From Fimbriiglobus sp. (GTDB lineage: Bacteria; Planctomycetota; Planctomycetia; Gemmatales; Gemmataceae): 39,054 bases of DNA. The DNA lies in the NCBI GenBank assembly GCA_025351325.1, contig JANXWE010000177.1, positions 1 through 39,054 of the forward strand, in the 5' to 3' direction. The position numbers and the translations under genes are program-made. Below, piece by piece: positions 1 through 8,551 of the stretch. Within the stretch, counting starts at the first letter, position 1. Each line of letters starts with the position of its first letter. The notes beneath the pieces were generated by a model, which ran no database searches, had not been told where the DNA came from, and saw only the letters and a list, made by a program, of their open reading frames with translations.

Positions 1-48
1 CGCTCACTTTTAATGAGCGGGTCGTGGGTTCGATCCCCACCGTCCTCA
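1..48 (+). tRNA. tRNA-Lys (UUU anticodon), 3' part only
   Basis: The window begins inside a tRNA. The anticodon stem is GCTCA (2-6) paired with TGAGC (14-18), enclosing the loop CTTTTAA, so the anticodon is TTT at 9-11 (lysine). A short variable region follows. The T arm is GTGGG / CCCAC around TTCGATC (24-40). The 3' acceptor strand CGTCCTC is at 41-47 and the discriminator A is at 48. No CCA is encoded, so it must be added after transcription. The D arm and 5' acceptor strand lie outside the window. Confidence 0.9.
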
Positions 49-185
49 CTTGTATTTTTGGATGACCATCGACGCACATCTCATTTCCGCAACTCAACCA
101 CACGACCTAGGCCAGCAAAGTCACCGAAACGGTGATGCAGATTGCAGCCTAATACCTACACTTCAGCCAAAGCACCGCGCAGCAT

Positions 186-220
186 GAAAAGCGTTTGCAG
201 GCTCTCTCCTGGAAACGCTT
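186..220 (-). terminator. Rho-independent terminator of rpsU
   Basis: AAGCGTTT (189-196) pairs with AAACGCTT (213-220), and CAGG (198-201) pairs with CCTG (208-211). One G/G mismatch separates the two helices and the loop is six bases. Read on the minus strand, the stem ends in a short run of T (CTTTTC). It starts 25 bases after the rpsU stop, so it is well placed to end that transcript. The U tract is short, so termination efficiency is uncertain. Confidence 0.6.
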
Positions 221-244
221 GAATCTTGCTAGAACTGCATCCGA

Positions 245-466
245 TCAATTCGTACGTGTGTCCACACGTTCCGGTTTGCCCAACAGCGCTTTCTTGATGG
301 CGCGGATGCGGCTCATCTTTTTGCGGCTGCGGATTTCGCAGGGCTTCTCGTAATACTCGTGGGCGCGGAGTTCTTTTTTCATACCGCTACGCTCGATCAG
401 CTTCTTGAACCGGCGCAAAGCCGCTGCGATCGGCTCCCGGTCGTGCATCCGCATCCGCAAACCCAT
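245..466 (-). CDS. rpsU: 30S ribosomal protein S21
   Basis: This 73-residue basic protein has the S21 pattern: REPIAAALRRFKK near the N-terminus, then a helix of alternating Lys/Arg and RAHEYYEKPCEIRSRKK. S21 is a small-subunit protein near the mRNA/anti-Shine-Dalgarno region of the 30S particle. The ATG at 466 is preceded by AGGAG at a good distance, which fixes the start. The gene is monocistronic, with a hairpin terminator just downstream. The length is normal for the family. Confidence 0.93.
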   Translation of the reverse strand: MGLRMRMHDREPIAAALRRFKKLIERSGMKKELRAHEYYEKPCEIRSRKKMSRIRAIKKALLGKPERVDTRTN

Positions 467-529
467 ACCGTCTCCTAAATGATTTGGCGTCCGCCCACAG
501 ACGGCGCCGTTTGAGAGTCCGCTATTGTA

Positions 530-847
530 CTAACTTTCGGCCAACTGTGAATCCGGAACGGGTCGGCTTGTGCCCTCGATTTCCGATTCCGGCAATCCCG
601 GGATCGGACGCACGGGCACCCGCGTCGGCTTCACCGGTTTCGGTGGGGCAGGGGGTTGGAGCGTCCGGGCCAAGCGTTCGGCTTCCCCTTCGTTGTCGAT
701 CTGTTCGCGGATCAGGGCCAGTTTGCCCGGCCGCGCTAAATCGAGCGAGCTCCATTCCCCCTGCGTGCAGATCGCGTTGATGCTCGGCATCTTCCCCACG
801 GCCAAGATCGTATACACGACCCAAGCCGTCGGTTCCTCGGTTCTCAT
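530..847 (-). CDS. Small hypothetical protein, Pro-rich C-terminus
   Basis: This is a 105-residue protein of unknown function. The N-terminal part includes WVVYTILAVG, a short hydrophobic run. The middle is charged and helical (LIREQIDNEGEAERLART). The tail is proline-rich (PPAPPKPVKP). The ATG at 847 is preceded by GGGAG with eight bases between, the best start signal. The frame stays open upstream through NRFWYDTGFLKYPGEF, which also reads like protein, so a non-ATG start near 890 is possible. It lies 95 bases downstream of the next gene on the same strand and may be co-transcribed with it. Confidence 0.55.
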   Translation of the reverse strand: MRTEEPTAWVVYTILAVGKMPSINAICTQGEWSSLDLARPGKLALIREQIDNEGEAERLARTLQPPAPPKPVKPTRVPVRPIPGLPESEIEGTSRPVPDSQLAES

Positions 848-942
848 CGCGAATTCTCCCGGGTACTTTAGGAACCCGGTATCGTACCAGAAACGGTTCG
901 CCAGGAGACGACAATTCTCCGGATCGGGACAGTTTCCCTTTC

Positions 943-1500
943 TCAGCGGATCTCGTTGAATCGCCAGGTCGGCACGTTCGGCGGCAATTGCCCTAGGGTG
1001 TAAGCCTCTTCGCCGATCGAGTCCTTCAGTTTTTTGAGGGCGGCCCGACGCACCGTGACGTAATAAAAGTCGCAGCGGGCATCGCGGACCGAATCCCAAA
1101 CTTTGTAGAGACGATCCGTTTCGTGGAGGGCCACGTCGTATTGTTCCGAGCGGTCGCGATCCAGCGACAATTTCTCGGACAAGTGTTTGCGGTAGCCCCG
1201 GTTGAATTGGATCAACTCGTTCACCGTGGCCCGTTCGGGCAAGCGTTGGCACTCGGCGATCCGGGGGGCTTCTTTGAATTCGCAGTACCGACGGCGCAGG
1301 ATGTTGATGTCGATCGAGAATTCCGCACGCTTCGCCAGTAAGTAGGCACTTTCGCGCGGGTCGAGGATTTCCCACTCGATGGCGGTTTTCTGAATCGCTT
1401 CGCGAAGGGCGGGCCAGTTCGTTTCGGACGGCGGCGTTTCCGCGAGGCCGGGCGGGGTGGTCAGCAGCATGAATGCCAAGAAGAGTTCGTTTCCAGACAT
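943..1500 (-). CDS. Secreted hypothetical protein (planctomycete type)
   Basis: This 185-residue protein has a short hydrophobic N-terminus ending near GLAETPP, consistent with a signal peptide. The mature part is alpha-helical and charged, with the segments FNRGYRKHLSEKL, LHETDRLYKVWDSVRDARCDFYYV and IGEEAYTLGQLPPNVPTW. I recall similar segments in uncharacterised Gemmata-type proteins, but no function is known to me. An AAGGGGG stretch lies upstream of the ATG. The gene is followed on the same strand by the small protein at 530-847. Confidence 0.7.
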   Translation of the reverse strand: MSGNELFLAFMLLTTPPGLAETPPSETNWPALREAIQKTAIEWEILDPRESAYLLAKRAEFSIDINILRRRYCEFKEAPRIAECQRLPERATVNELIQFNRGYRKHLSEKLSLDRDRSEQYDVALHETDRLYKVWDSVRDARCDFYYVTVRRAALKKLKDSIGEEAYTLGQLPPNVPTWRFNEIR

Positions 1501-2085
1501 GGCCAGGTACCCCCTTTATGGGACGCCTGCGATCAACGCAGGGCGTGAGGTTCCGGCCCGGCGGCAAACCCGTCGGGTCGAGAGCAGAAATAGAAATTGA
1601 GAGTCTGCGAGTGAACGCAAACGGACGGAGTGGCGCGGGCGGGTCGGGGAGGAACGGGGCGGCGACGGCCGGAAGAGAATTACCGTCGTGGAGCGCCCTC
1701 GGCGATCCGAATCACATTGGCAGTTAGTCTTCGAGAAGAAACCCACCTATCAGAGTCAGCTCGATTATGCAATACGAATTCGTGGGTGTCGGTTGATCGT
1801 TTCGCAAATTCGCAAACCGAGCCTGACCGGCGTTCGGTATTCGACCCAATTGCTGCAATCCTATCACTTAACCTCAAATATCACTTTGAAGGCACAGCTA
1901 TTAAGCAAAGGTGCCGTATTATTGTGCTTTCGATTCTTTCTACGGAATGTTTCGTTGGACTATCTTCCCGGAAATGTGCAGATTACGGCACATTTTGCCA
2001 AATTATCGGGCACGGTGTGCTTGCGGTATTCGATTTGCTCACCCCGCTGGCACGCACCGACTTTTCCTAAGCAGGGTACCTCTTC
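1501..2085. other. Intergenic region upstream of amt
   Basis: This is a divergent spacer between the secreted protein (start 1500) and amt (start 2086). The first 220 bases are GC-rich; from about 1720 to 2080 the sequence becomes clearly AT-richer than its surroundings. ORFs reading through it lack coding character. It should contain the promoters of both genes. I could not identify a convincing sigma-70 or sigma-54 promoter by eye. Confidence 0.5.
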
Positions 2086-4014
2086 ATGTCCCTCGTTCGA
2101 CCTCTCATTCTGCTCGGCTTGTTTGCCGGAGTACTGCTATTTACGGCGACGTCTTCCGTTTACGCAGAAGAGCCGCCTGCTGCCCCCGCTGCCGTGGTCG
2201 CACCACCCGTTGCACCGGCACCAGCCACTGTGAAAGATGTCAGCGACGCGAAAGACGGAGCCATCGCCACCGCAGACATTGCCTGGGTTTTGGTCTCGAC
2301 CGCTTTGGTGATGTTCATGCTTCCAGGCCTTGCCCTATTCTATGGTGGCATGGTGCGTCGAAAAAATGTCCTCGGGACGATGATGCACACCATGGCGGCC
2401 CTCGGGATCGTCGGCGTGCAGTGGGTCGCCTGCGGCTACATGCTCTCGTTCGGGGAAACAAAAGATCTCCCGATTGTGGGCAAAGGTGTCATCGGTTGGA
2501 GTCCGGAATTGATCGGCCTCGGTTCTTCGGCAGCCGTCGGCACCGATTTGAAAACAGAACTGACCGCGACCGGCAAAGACCCTGAGAAAGCCACCGACTC
2601 GGAGAAGGAAGAGGCCCAAAAGTCGGTTGACCACAAGAACCGTTTCAAGACATTCCCGAATACCAAGCTGCCCCTGTACTTGCACGTCATGTTCCAAGGG
2701 ATGTTCGCGATCATTACGGTCGCCCTCATCAGTGGGGCTTTTGCGGAACGGGTGAAATTCGGCTCGTACTGCCTCTTCATCTTGCTCTGGACGACGATCG
2801 TTTACGATCCGCTGGCACACTGGGTCTGGTCGTTCAATTGGGAGAAGACCAACCCGTCCGATCCAGCCACGGCTGCGGCGGGCTGGTTGGGTGCTAAAGG
2901 GGCCATCGACTTCGCCGGCGGTACGGTCGTTCACATTGCTGCCGGGGTCTCGGGCTTGGCGGCGGTGCTGTTTCTGAAGAAACGAGCGGGCTACCTGAAG
3001 CAGACGTTCCACCCGAACAGCATGGTGTTCACTCTTCTCGGTGCCGGGATGCTCTGGTTCGGCTGGTTCGGCTTCAACGGCGGTTCGGCCTTGGCCAGCA
3101 ACGCTCAAGCGGTCTCAGCCTTCACGGTGACGCAAATCGCCGCCGCCGCCGCCAGCCTCGGCTGGATGTGCGTGGAGTGGATCCACCGCGGCAAACCGAC
3201 GGCCCTCGGGTTCGCGTCGGGACTCGTCGCCGGACTGGTGGCGATCACGCCGGCCAGCGGGTTCGTGACCCCGGGCGGGGCAATCCTCATCGGCATTTTG
3301 TCGGGCGTCGTCTGCTACTGGGCCGTGACTCTCAAGACGGTGTTCGGCTACGACGACTCGCTCGACGCCTTCGGCATCCACGGGGTCGGCGGGATTCTCG
3401 GGGCGGTGCTCACCGGGGCACTCGTGAGCCTGCCGCTGTGGGTCTATGGCTCGGGTTTGGCTGCCGACACGTTCCCAGGCAAACTGACCGAAGCCAAGAC
3501 GGGGATCGATTTCTCCGCTCAGATTCAGGTGCAGTTGCTCGCGGTCGCGTCGGCGGCAGCCTACGCGTTCGTGGTCACGTCGATTCTGGTCGTGCTGATC
3601 GACAACACCATCGGCTTCTCGCTGAAAGCCGACGCCGAAGCGACCGGGTTGGACTTGAGCCAGCACAACGAAATGGGGATGGACATCGGGCCGGACGTCG
3701 ATGCTGGTGCCGTGGTGCAGATGCCGAAGGCGGCGAACAACCCACCGGCGATGACCAACGGTCACTCCAAGCGGTTCACCGTAGTGATCGAAGGGGTGGC
3801 GGCGAAGGATCTGCACAAGGCCTGGGAAGAGCTTTGCAAACCGAAGGACGATGGCCCGAGCAAAGAGTTCAAAGCCATCTACCCATACTTGACTACGGTG
3901 AAGGGGAACCTGTTCCGCTTCCGCGGTGGCGATCCTGTCACGATCAAAGAGACGATGAAGTCGCTGTTCGAGAACGCACTCGACACCACGGTGCAAACGC
4001 ACGTCGAACATTAA
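2086..4014 (+). CDS. amt: Ammonium transporter (Amt/MEP/Rh) with extra C-terminal domain
   Basis: This 642-residue inner-membrane ammonium channel has a signal peptide (about 1-27) and a Pro/Ala-rich linker before the first membrane helix. Family motifs include ALFYGGMVRRKN, GIVGVQWVACGY, QGMFAIITVALISGAFAER, DFAGGTVVHIAAG, WFGWFGFNGGS and AFGIHGVGGILGA. The last two histidine-containing motifs carry the twin pore histidines. There is a charged insertion (about 160-195) between the early helices. After the last helix and the usual short tail, about 80 residues form an extra soluble domain (KRFTVVIEGVAAKDLHKAW to the end). It reads as beta-alpha-beta-beta-alpha and I do not recognise it. A P-II gene follows 72 bases downstream, the classic amtB-glnK order. 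Confidence 0.93.
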   Translation: MSLVRPLILLGLFAGVLLFTATSSVYAEEPPAAPAAVVAPPVAPAPATVKDVSDAKDGAIATADIAWVLVSTALVMFMLPGLALFYGGMVRRKNVLGTMMHTMAALGIVGVQWVACGYMLSFGETKDLPIVGKGVIGWSPELIGLGSSAAVGTDLKTELTATGKDPEKATDSEKEEAQKSVDHKNRFKTFPNTKLPLYLHVMFQGMFAIITVALISGAFAERVKFGSYCLFILLWTTIVYDPLAHWVWSFNWEKTNPSDPATAAAGWLGAKGAIDFAGGTVVHIAAGVSGLAAVLFLKKRAGYLKQTFHPNSMVFTLLGAGMLWFGWFGFNGGSALASNAQAVSAFTVTQIAAAAASLGWMCVEWIHRGKPTALGFASGLVAGLVAITPASGFVTPGGAILIGILSGVVCYWAVTLKTVFGYDDSLDAFGIHGVGGILGAVLTGALVSLPLWVYGSGLAADTFPGKLTEAKTGIDFSAQIQVQLLAVASAAAYAFVVTSILVVLIDNTIGFSLKADAEATGLDLSQHNEMGMDIGPDVDAGAVVQMPKAANNPPAMTNGHSKRFTVVIEGVAAKDLHKAWEELCKPKDDGPSKEFKAIYPYLTTVKGNLFRFRGGDPVTIKETMKSLFENALDTTVQTHVEH

Positions 4015-4027
4015 TCGCCGCCACAGA

Positions 4028-4051
4028 ACCCGCCGCACTCGAGCGGCGGGT
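4028..4051 (+). other. 9-bp hairpin between amt and the P-II gene
   Basis: ACCCGCCGC (4028-4036) pairs perfectly with GCGGCGGGT (4043-4051) around a six-base loop. It lies 14 bases after the amt stop. No T run follows, so it is not a canonical terminator. It could lower read-through into, or stabilise, one half of a bicistronic mRNA. Confidence 0.5.
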
Positions 4052-4086
4052 CGATTCCCCAAACTCTTCCCCAACGTTGAACCACC

Positions 4087-4440
4087 ATGAAAATGATCGT
4101 CGCCATCATCCGCCCGGAAAAGCTCGACGAGGTGCAGTTGGCACTCGCCGAACGCGATGTGTACCTGATGACCGTCACCGACGTGCGTGGGTGCGGCCGG
4201 CAGCGTGGCTACACAGAAGTCTACCGCGGTCAAGAAGTCCAAACGCGGTTGATCCCCAAACTGAAAATCGAAATCGCGGTCAACGAAGCGTTCGTCGAAG
4301 CGACCGTGGAAGCGATCATCCACGCGGCTCGTACCGGCGACACCGGCTCCATCGGCGACGGCAAAATCTTCGTGCTGGCCCTGGAAGACTCGTTCCGCAT
4401 CCGCACCGGCGAAAGCGGCCCCGCCGCCATCGGGCCATGA
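4087..4440 (+). CDS. glnK: P-II family nitrogen regulatory protein (GlnK-like)
   Basis: This 117-residue trimeric signalling protein would bind ATP/ADP and 2-oxoglutarate and plug the Amt channel. MKMIVAIIRPEKLDEV, GCGRQRGYTEVYRG (T-loop base with Gly37 and Gln39), KLKIEI, IGDGKIFV and RIRTGESG match the family. Position 51, where E. coli GlnB/GlnK has the uridylylated tyrosine, is valine here (GQEVQTR). Position 49, the cyanobacterial phosphoserine, is Gln. Tyr46 is kept. A three-residue insertion (GDTGS) precedes IGDGKI. The gene directly follows amt, which supports a GlnK role, but control by tyrosine uridylylation looks impossible. Confidence 0.92.
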   Translation: MKMIVAIIRPEKLDEVQLALAERDVYLMTVTDVRGCGRQRGYTEVYRGQEVQTRLIPKLKIEIAVNEAFVEATVEAIIHAARTGDTGSIGDGKIFVLALEDSFRIRTGESGPAAIGP

Positions 4441-4445
4441 TTGAA

Positions 4446-5789
4446 TCAGTCGGTCGGCTTCAGGTTGCGGGTACTCCAGGCTAACAGCCCGGCACCGATG
4501 ACCGCAGCGATGGCCGAACCCGCGATGATCCCGATCTTCGCAGCGTCTTGTAGCTCTGGCGGGGCCGGGAAGGCCAACCCCGCGATGAACAGCGACATGG
4601 TGAAGCCGATCCCGCCGAGCACTCCGGCGGCGAGAAGCATCCGCCAAGTCACTCCACGCGGGAGATTCGCCAAACCGAGTTTCACCGCGAGGTAGCTGAA
4701 CCCGACGATGCCGACGGTCTTGCCAAGCACTAAACCCGCCATGATCGCCAAAGCCACGGGGTCGAGGATCGCGGCGGGCTTTACTTCGACGCCGGCATTC
4801 GCCAACGCAAACACCGGCATGATCACGAATCCGACCCACGGGTGCAGCCGATCTTCGATCCGTTGCAGCGGGGCTACGGCTTCGCGCGCGGCATAGCGTA
4901 AAATTGCCACATCGTCGGGGCGAAGCTCCACAACTGGGGACGTATCGTCGAGCTGGCCGGACACCTCCGTGAGTGCCAGTCGCAGCGTTTCCCGGGTCAA
5001 CCACGGGGTCGAGGGGGTGAGCAATCCCAGGAGGACGCCCGCGACGGTCGGGTGAATTCCCGCCTTATACACCGTGAGCCAAATGAAGGCTCCGACGACG
5101 ACATAAATACTCACGGTGCGAACGCCGAGCCGATTCAGCAGTACCAGGGCACCGAAGCCCGCGCCGGCGAGTGCCAACATGTACAGATTCAATTGTTCGG
5201 TGTAAGCGACCGCAATCACCAGCACGGCACCCATGTCGTCAGCGATGGCCAAGGAGAGGAGAAAAATCTTCAACCCGAAGGGGACACGCGGGCCAAACGC
5301 AGCCATCAAACCGACAACGAAGGCGATATCGGTGGCCATCGGCACGCCCCAACCGCGTTCTGCAGGGCCATCGTGGTTGAACGCGAGGTAGATACCAGCG
5401 GGCACCAGCATTCCACCAAGTGCCGCGATCACCGGGAGCGCCGCTTTCTTGGGCGAGCTTAACTCCCCCCCGACGATTTCACGCTTGATTTCGAGGCCGA
5501 CTACGAAGAAGAAGATCGCCATCAGCAGATCGTTCACCCAGAAATGCAGTGGCTTGTCGAGTTCCCATGTCCCCGCACCCAGTCGCAAGCTCGTCTCCCA
5601 GAAATCGTGGACGGGCTTAGCCCACGCGGAATTCGCCAGCAGCAACGCGACGACCGTGCAGACCAGGAGGACGGCGCCGCTGGCCGCTTCGATGTGCAAG
5701 AACCGCCGGATCGGAGCGGTGAGACGGCGGATCGGCGTCGAACGCCGGTAGGTGCTGCTGCGGTTGGAATCGCGACGCGGAGCCGTCAT
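4446..5789 (-). CDS. nhaA: Na+/H+ antiporter NhaA
   Basis: This 447-residue, roughly 12-helix inner-membrane antiporter exchanges sodium for protons. Diagnostic segments are FFFVVGLEIKREIVGGEL, GWGVPMATDIAFVVG, LLSLAIADDMGAVLVIA (the paired Asp of the ion site) and GLVLGKTVGI (the family lysine). The end of the protein keeps GIGFTMSLFIAGLAF. The N-terminus has a basic tail of about 30 residues not seen in the E. coli protein. The ATG at 5789 is the last plausible start; upstream the frame runs into the neighbouring gene's promoter region. It converges on the P-II gene with only five bases between the stops. Confidence 0.93.
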   Translation of the reverse strand: MTAPRRDSNRSSTYRRSTPIRRLTAPIRRFLHIEAASGAVLLVCTVVALLLANSAWAKPVHDFWETSLRLGAGTWELDKPLHFWVNDLLMAIFFFVVGLEIKREIVGGELSSPKKAALPVIAALGGMLVPAGIYLAFNHDGPAERGWGVPMATDIAFVVGLMAAFGPRVPFGLKIFLLSLAIADDMGAVLVIAVAYTEQLNLYMLALAGAGFGALVLLNRLGVRTVSIYVVVGAFIWLTVYKAGIHPTVAGVLLGLLTPSTPWLTRETLRLALTEVSGQLDDTSPVVELRPDDVAILRYAAREAVAPLQRIEDRLHPWVGFVIMPVFALANAGVEVKPAAILDPVALAIMAGLVLGKTVGIVGFSYLAVKLGLANLPRGVTWRMLLAAGVLGGIGFTMSLFIAGLAFPAPPELQDAAKIGIIAGSAIAAVIGAGLLAWSTRNLKPTD

Positions 5790-5922
5790 AGTCTTCAGTA
5801 CCTGTAAGTCGTGACATCCTGCCGCGTAGGACGCTTCCCAATCCGGATGGTGCGCCGCAAGACGCTCGGTTAAGATAGTACGGGTAGCATGATTTTTCCG
5901 CGTTCTAGGAAAGGGACTTGTG

Positions 5923-7242
5923 ATGACGATTCTGCAATGGCGGATACTTTCTGCGACGTGGTTCGCGGTGCTGGTGTTTGGCAGTTCGGTGGTCGGTGCC
6001 CCCGTGCCCGCTCTACCGAGCGATAGCCAACTCAAGGAAACGGCTCTCAAGCTGAATGACTTGGCGACCACCGAGGCGATGCAAAATCAACTGACGACGA
6101 TCCTCAAAGACCGGGCGGCCACCAAACGCCTCGTGACTCTGGCTGCCAAGCTGCAAGCGGATGCAAAGGAAAAAGAGACCCCGTTCAAGTTCAACGGGGC
6201 TTTCGTCTTGGCCAAGCTGGCCCACAACGTCAAAGATTACACCTCGGCCGAACTCTTCTACAAGTTCTGCAAGGCCAACGCACTCAAGATCGAAAGCGGC
6301 AAAAAACTGAGCGAAGCCTACGACGGCCTTATCGACCTGTATTGGGAGCAGAAAAAATTCTTGGAAGTCGAAGAACTCTGCGCGGAGTTGCTGAACAGCG
6401 AAAACGAGAGCGACGATATCCAAGGGGCTCGCGGCAGTGCCATCGAAAAAATGATCCAATCCAAAGCGCGTCGGGGCGACCACGACGAGGCGTTGAACAT
6501 GGTCGACGCGATCATCGCTTCCGACAAAAACGGTGGCAATTGGTACGCCTTGAAACTGAAATCGGACGTCCTTCGCGAGTCCGGCAAAATCGACAAAGCC
6601 ATCGAAATCTACCCCGAAATCATGAAGAAACTCAAAGCGGATAAAGGTCTGAAAAAAGAGCCGAAGGAAAACCTCACGCGGAACCTTCGCTATGCGCTCA
6701 CCGGGTTGTATGTCGAGAATAAAGAGATCGACAAAGCCGCAAAAATTCTCGAGGCGCTCGTGAAGGAAATACCAGAGAACGCCGTCTACAAGAACGACTT
6801 AGGCTTCATTTGGGCCGACAACGATCAGAACCTGGAAGAATCGGAGAAGCTCATCCGGGAAGCACTCGCACTGGATGCGAAAGCTCGTGAAAAAGCATTG
6901 AAAGATGAGAAAATCGACGCCGAGATGGCCAAGAAAGTGAATGCGGGCTATCAGGATAGTCTCGGCTGGGTGCTCTACAAAAATAAGAAGTACGACGAGG
7001 CCATCAAACTGCTCACGGAAGCGAGTGCGGACGAAGACGACGGCCAACATATGGAAATTTGGGATCACCTCGCGGACGCCCACTTCGCCAACAAAGACAC
7101 GAAGAAGGCCGTCGAGATTTGGACCAAAGCGTTGAAATTCGACGACGTGTCCAAGCGTGATATTGAACGCCGCAAGACCATCGGTGAGAAGATCGCCAAA
7201 GCGAAAGCGGCGATCATTGAGAAGCGAAATTTGGAAAAGTAG
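5923..7242 (+). CDS. Secreted TPR-repeat protein
   Basis: This 439-residue protein has a signal peptide (hydrophobic stretch, then VVGAPVPALP) followed by an all-helical, Lys/Glu-rich body. Several tetratricopeptide-like units are visible: AELFYKFCKANALK, KIDKAIEIYPEIMKK, KEIDKAAKILEALVKEIPEN, YQDSLGWVLYKNKKYDEAIKLL and DTKKAVEIWTKALKF. TPR arrays are scaffolds for protein-protein contacts; no catalytic motif is visible. The ATG at 5923 is directly preceded by an in-frame GTG at 5920, and an AGGAAAGGGA sequence could serve either. It diverges from nhaA over a 130-base spacer that should hold both promoters. Confidence 0.8.
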   Translation: MTILQWRILSATWFAVLVFGSSVVGAPVPALPSDSQLKETALKLNDLATTEAMQNQLTTILKDRAATKRLVTLAAKLQADAKEKETPFKFNGAFVLAKLAHNVKDYTSAELFYKFCKANALKIESGKKLSEAYDGLIDLYWEQKKFLEVEELCAELLNSENESDDIQGARGSAIEKMIQSKARRGDHDEALNMVDAIIASDKNGGNWYALKLKSDVLRESGKIDKAIEIYPEIMKKLKADKGLKKEPKENLTRNLRYALTGLYVENKEIDKAAKILEALVKEIPENAVYKNDLGFIWADNDQNLEESEKLIREALALDAKAREKALKDEKIDAEMAKKVNAGYQDSLGWVLYKNKKYDEAIKLLTEASADEDDGQHMEIWDHLADAHFANKDTKKAVEIWTKALKFDDVSKRDIERRKTIGEKIAKAKAAIIEKRNLEK

Positions 7243-7275
7243 GGGCGAGCCGAATCGGTGCCCCCACTGGTACTA

Positions 7276-8349
7276 CTATCGGCGACCGCCCGGCGGTGGG
7301 CCGGACGGTTTGCCGGTTTGCAAGACATCGGCGGCGCGGCGTTGGAACTTCGAGAGTTGATCTCGGAGGGCCACGTCGCCGCGCTGCATCAGGTCGAGTT
7401 CGTGTTGAATCTCGGCGCTCAATCGTTTCAATTCGCTTTCTTGGCGGGCCATCAGTGCCCGCTCGCGGGCCATCGACACTTCCATTTGCCGCATTTGCGT
7501 TTCGAGCGACTCTTCGTCATCGCGGAGTTGCTTGCGCTCGTCTTCGATCTTGCGCCGCTCTTGGGTCAGTTTCGAATTCTCTTTCTCAAGGTCGTCTGCC
7601 CATTCGTCGAGTTCACTGCGTGTCTTCGGGACGGCAGGTGCCGGAGCCAACGCCCCACTGGCGACCTGATCTTCAATGGCCTGCATCTGCTCGGTGAGTT
7701 CGTCCAGTTGCCGCTGCTTGATCTGCATTTGGCCAAGCAAATCTTGTTCGCGAACGGTCGTCTTCTGCTCGTTTTCGCTCGCTTCTTGAAGCAGCGTCTT
7801 CATTTCTTCAAGCAGCTTGCGGAGTTCACGGTTCTCGTGCCGAACCCGTTTGTAATCTTCGGCCGTGGGGTTCGCACTGCTACTGGCACCACTCGTCGCC
7901 GGTGGAATTTGAATCAGCCGGGAACCACCCAGATCGTTGGAAGGCATCCCCGTCGTCGGCAAGTTCGGAGCCGGGTATTTGTTGGCGACGACGCCGAGCG
8001 TGCTACCGGTGATCCCAGCGATCGCCATGGAGGCGGGGTCGAGGGCGCCAGAAGCTCGGGAGCGGTAGCCGGGTGGTGGCTGTGGGCCACCCTGGGTTGT
8101 AGGAATGGTGATCGGTGGCAGCGAGGCGGCCGCCACGGGGCCATTGGTGCCCGGCATGGTGAGGCGGATGATTCCACTGGTGCGCGGTGGCCCCGCTTGA
8201 GCCGCCTCCGACTGGGCCGCCATCGCATCGAAATCGAGCGTATCGCTGGAGGCCGATGTCGGTGGGGGTGTCGAGGACAGTAAACGACGTCGCAATTCCG
8301 CCGCCGAGATCGACGGAGGTGGATCGGACAAGAGATCCGGATGAGCCAT
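7276..8349 (-). CDS. Hypothetical coiled-coil protein
   Basis: This 357-residue protein has two parts. Residues 1 to about 180 are low-complexity, rich in Pro, Ser, Thr and Ala. Residues from about 185 to 345 form a long, highly charged coiled coil (for example YKRVRHENRELRKLLEEMK and LTQERRKIEDERKQLRD). The tail ends PSGPPPGGRR. The function is unknown; such proteins are often structural or scaffold proteins. The frame is open to 8493, but the ATG at 8349 (MAHPDLLSDPPPSISAAELRRRL) gives the most protein-like start, with GGAG upstream. It converges with the TPR gene, and a short GC hairpin (7242-7264) lies between them. Confidence 0.65.
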   Translation of the reverse strand: MAHPDLLSDPPPSISAAELRRRLLSSTPPPTSASSDTLDFDAMAAQSEAAQAGPPRTSGIIRLTMPGTNGPVAAASLPPITIPTTQGGPQPPPGYRSRASGALDPASMAIAGITGSTLGVVANKYPAPNLPTTGMPSNDLGGSRLIQIPPATSGASSSANPTAEDYKRVRHENRELRKLLEEMKTLLQEASENEQKTTVREQDLLGQMQIKQRQLDELTEQMQAIEDQVASGALAPAPAVPKTRSELDEWADDLEKENSKLTQERRKIEDERKQLRDDEESLETQMRQMEVSMARERALMARQESELKRLSAEIQHELDLMQRGDVALRDQLSKFQRRAADVLQTGKPSGPPPGGRR

Positions 8350-8551
8350 TGAGGGGGTGACTCCTACACGCAGGGTGGCCGGCTGCGGGTGCACCGTTTC
8401 GGCAACGCCGAACGAGCAAACAATTGAGATTACTACTGGGGGGAAACGCTTTACCGGCCTGCCAGAAGTTAGGGCGCCGCAGCAACGAGTCAAATGAAAA
8501 TGATCGGGCCGGGCCTGAATTCGGTGCGCCGGACTCGTTTCTCCAAAAATC

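Noticed and set aside
2008-2080. Possible sigma-54 promoter upstream of amt (GGGCACGGTGTGCTTGC and TGGCACGCACC)
   Set aside because: Neither has GG and GC at the required spacing of ten bases; the first is off by one or two bases and the second has no GC at -12.
3115-5004. 629-residue minus-strand ORF across amt, the P-II gene and nhaA
   Set aside because: It spans three well-supported genes in the wrong frames and shows no family motif.
5790-6071. N-terminal extension of NhaA to 6071
   Set aside because: It would overlap the divergent TPR gene and adds no NhaA-like residues; ATG 5789 gives a normal protein.
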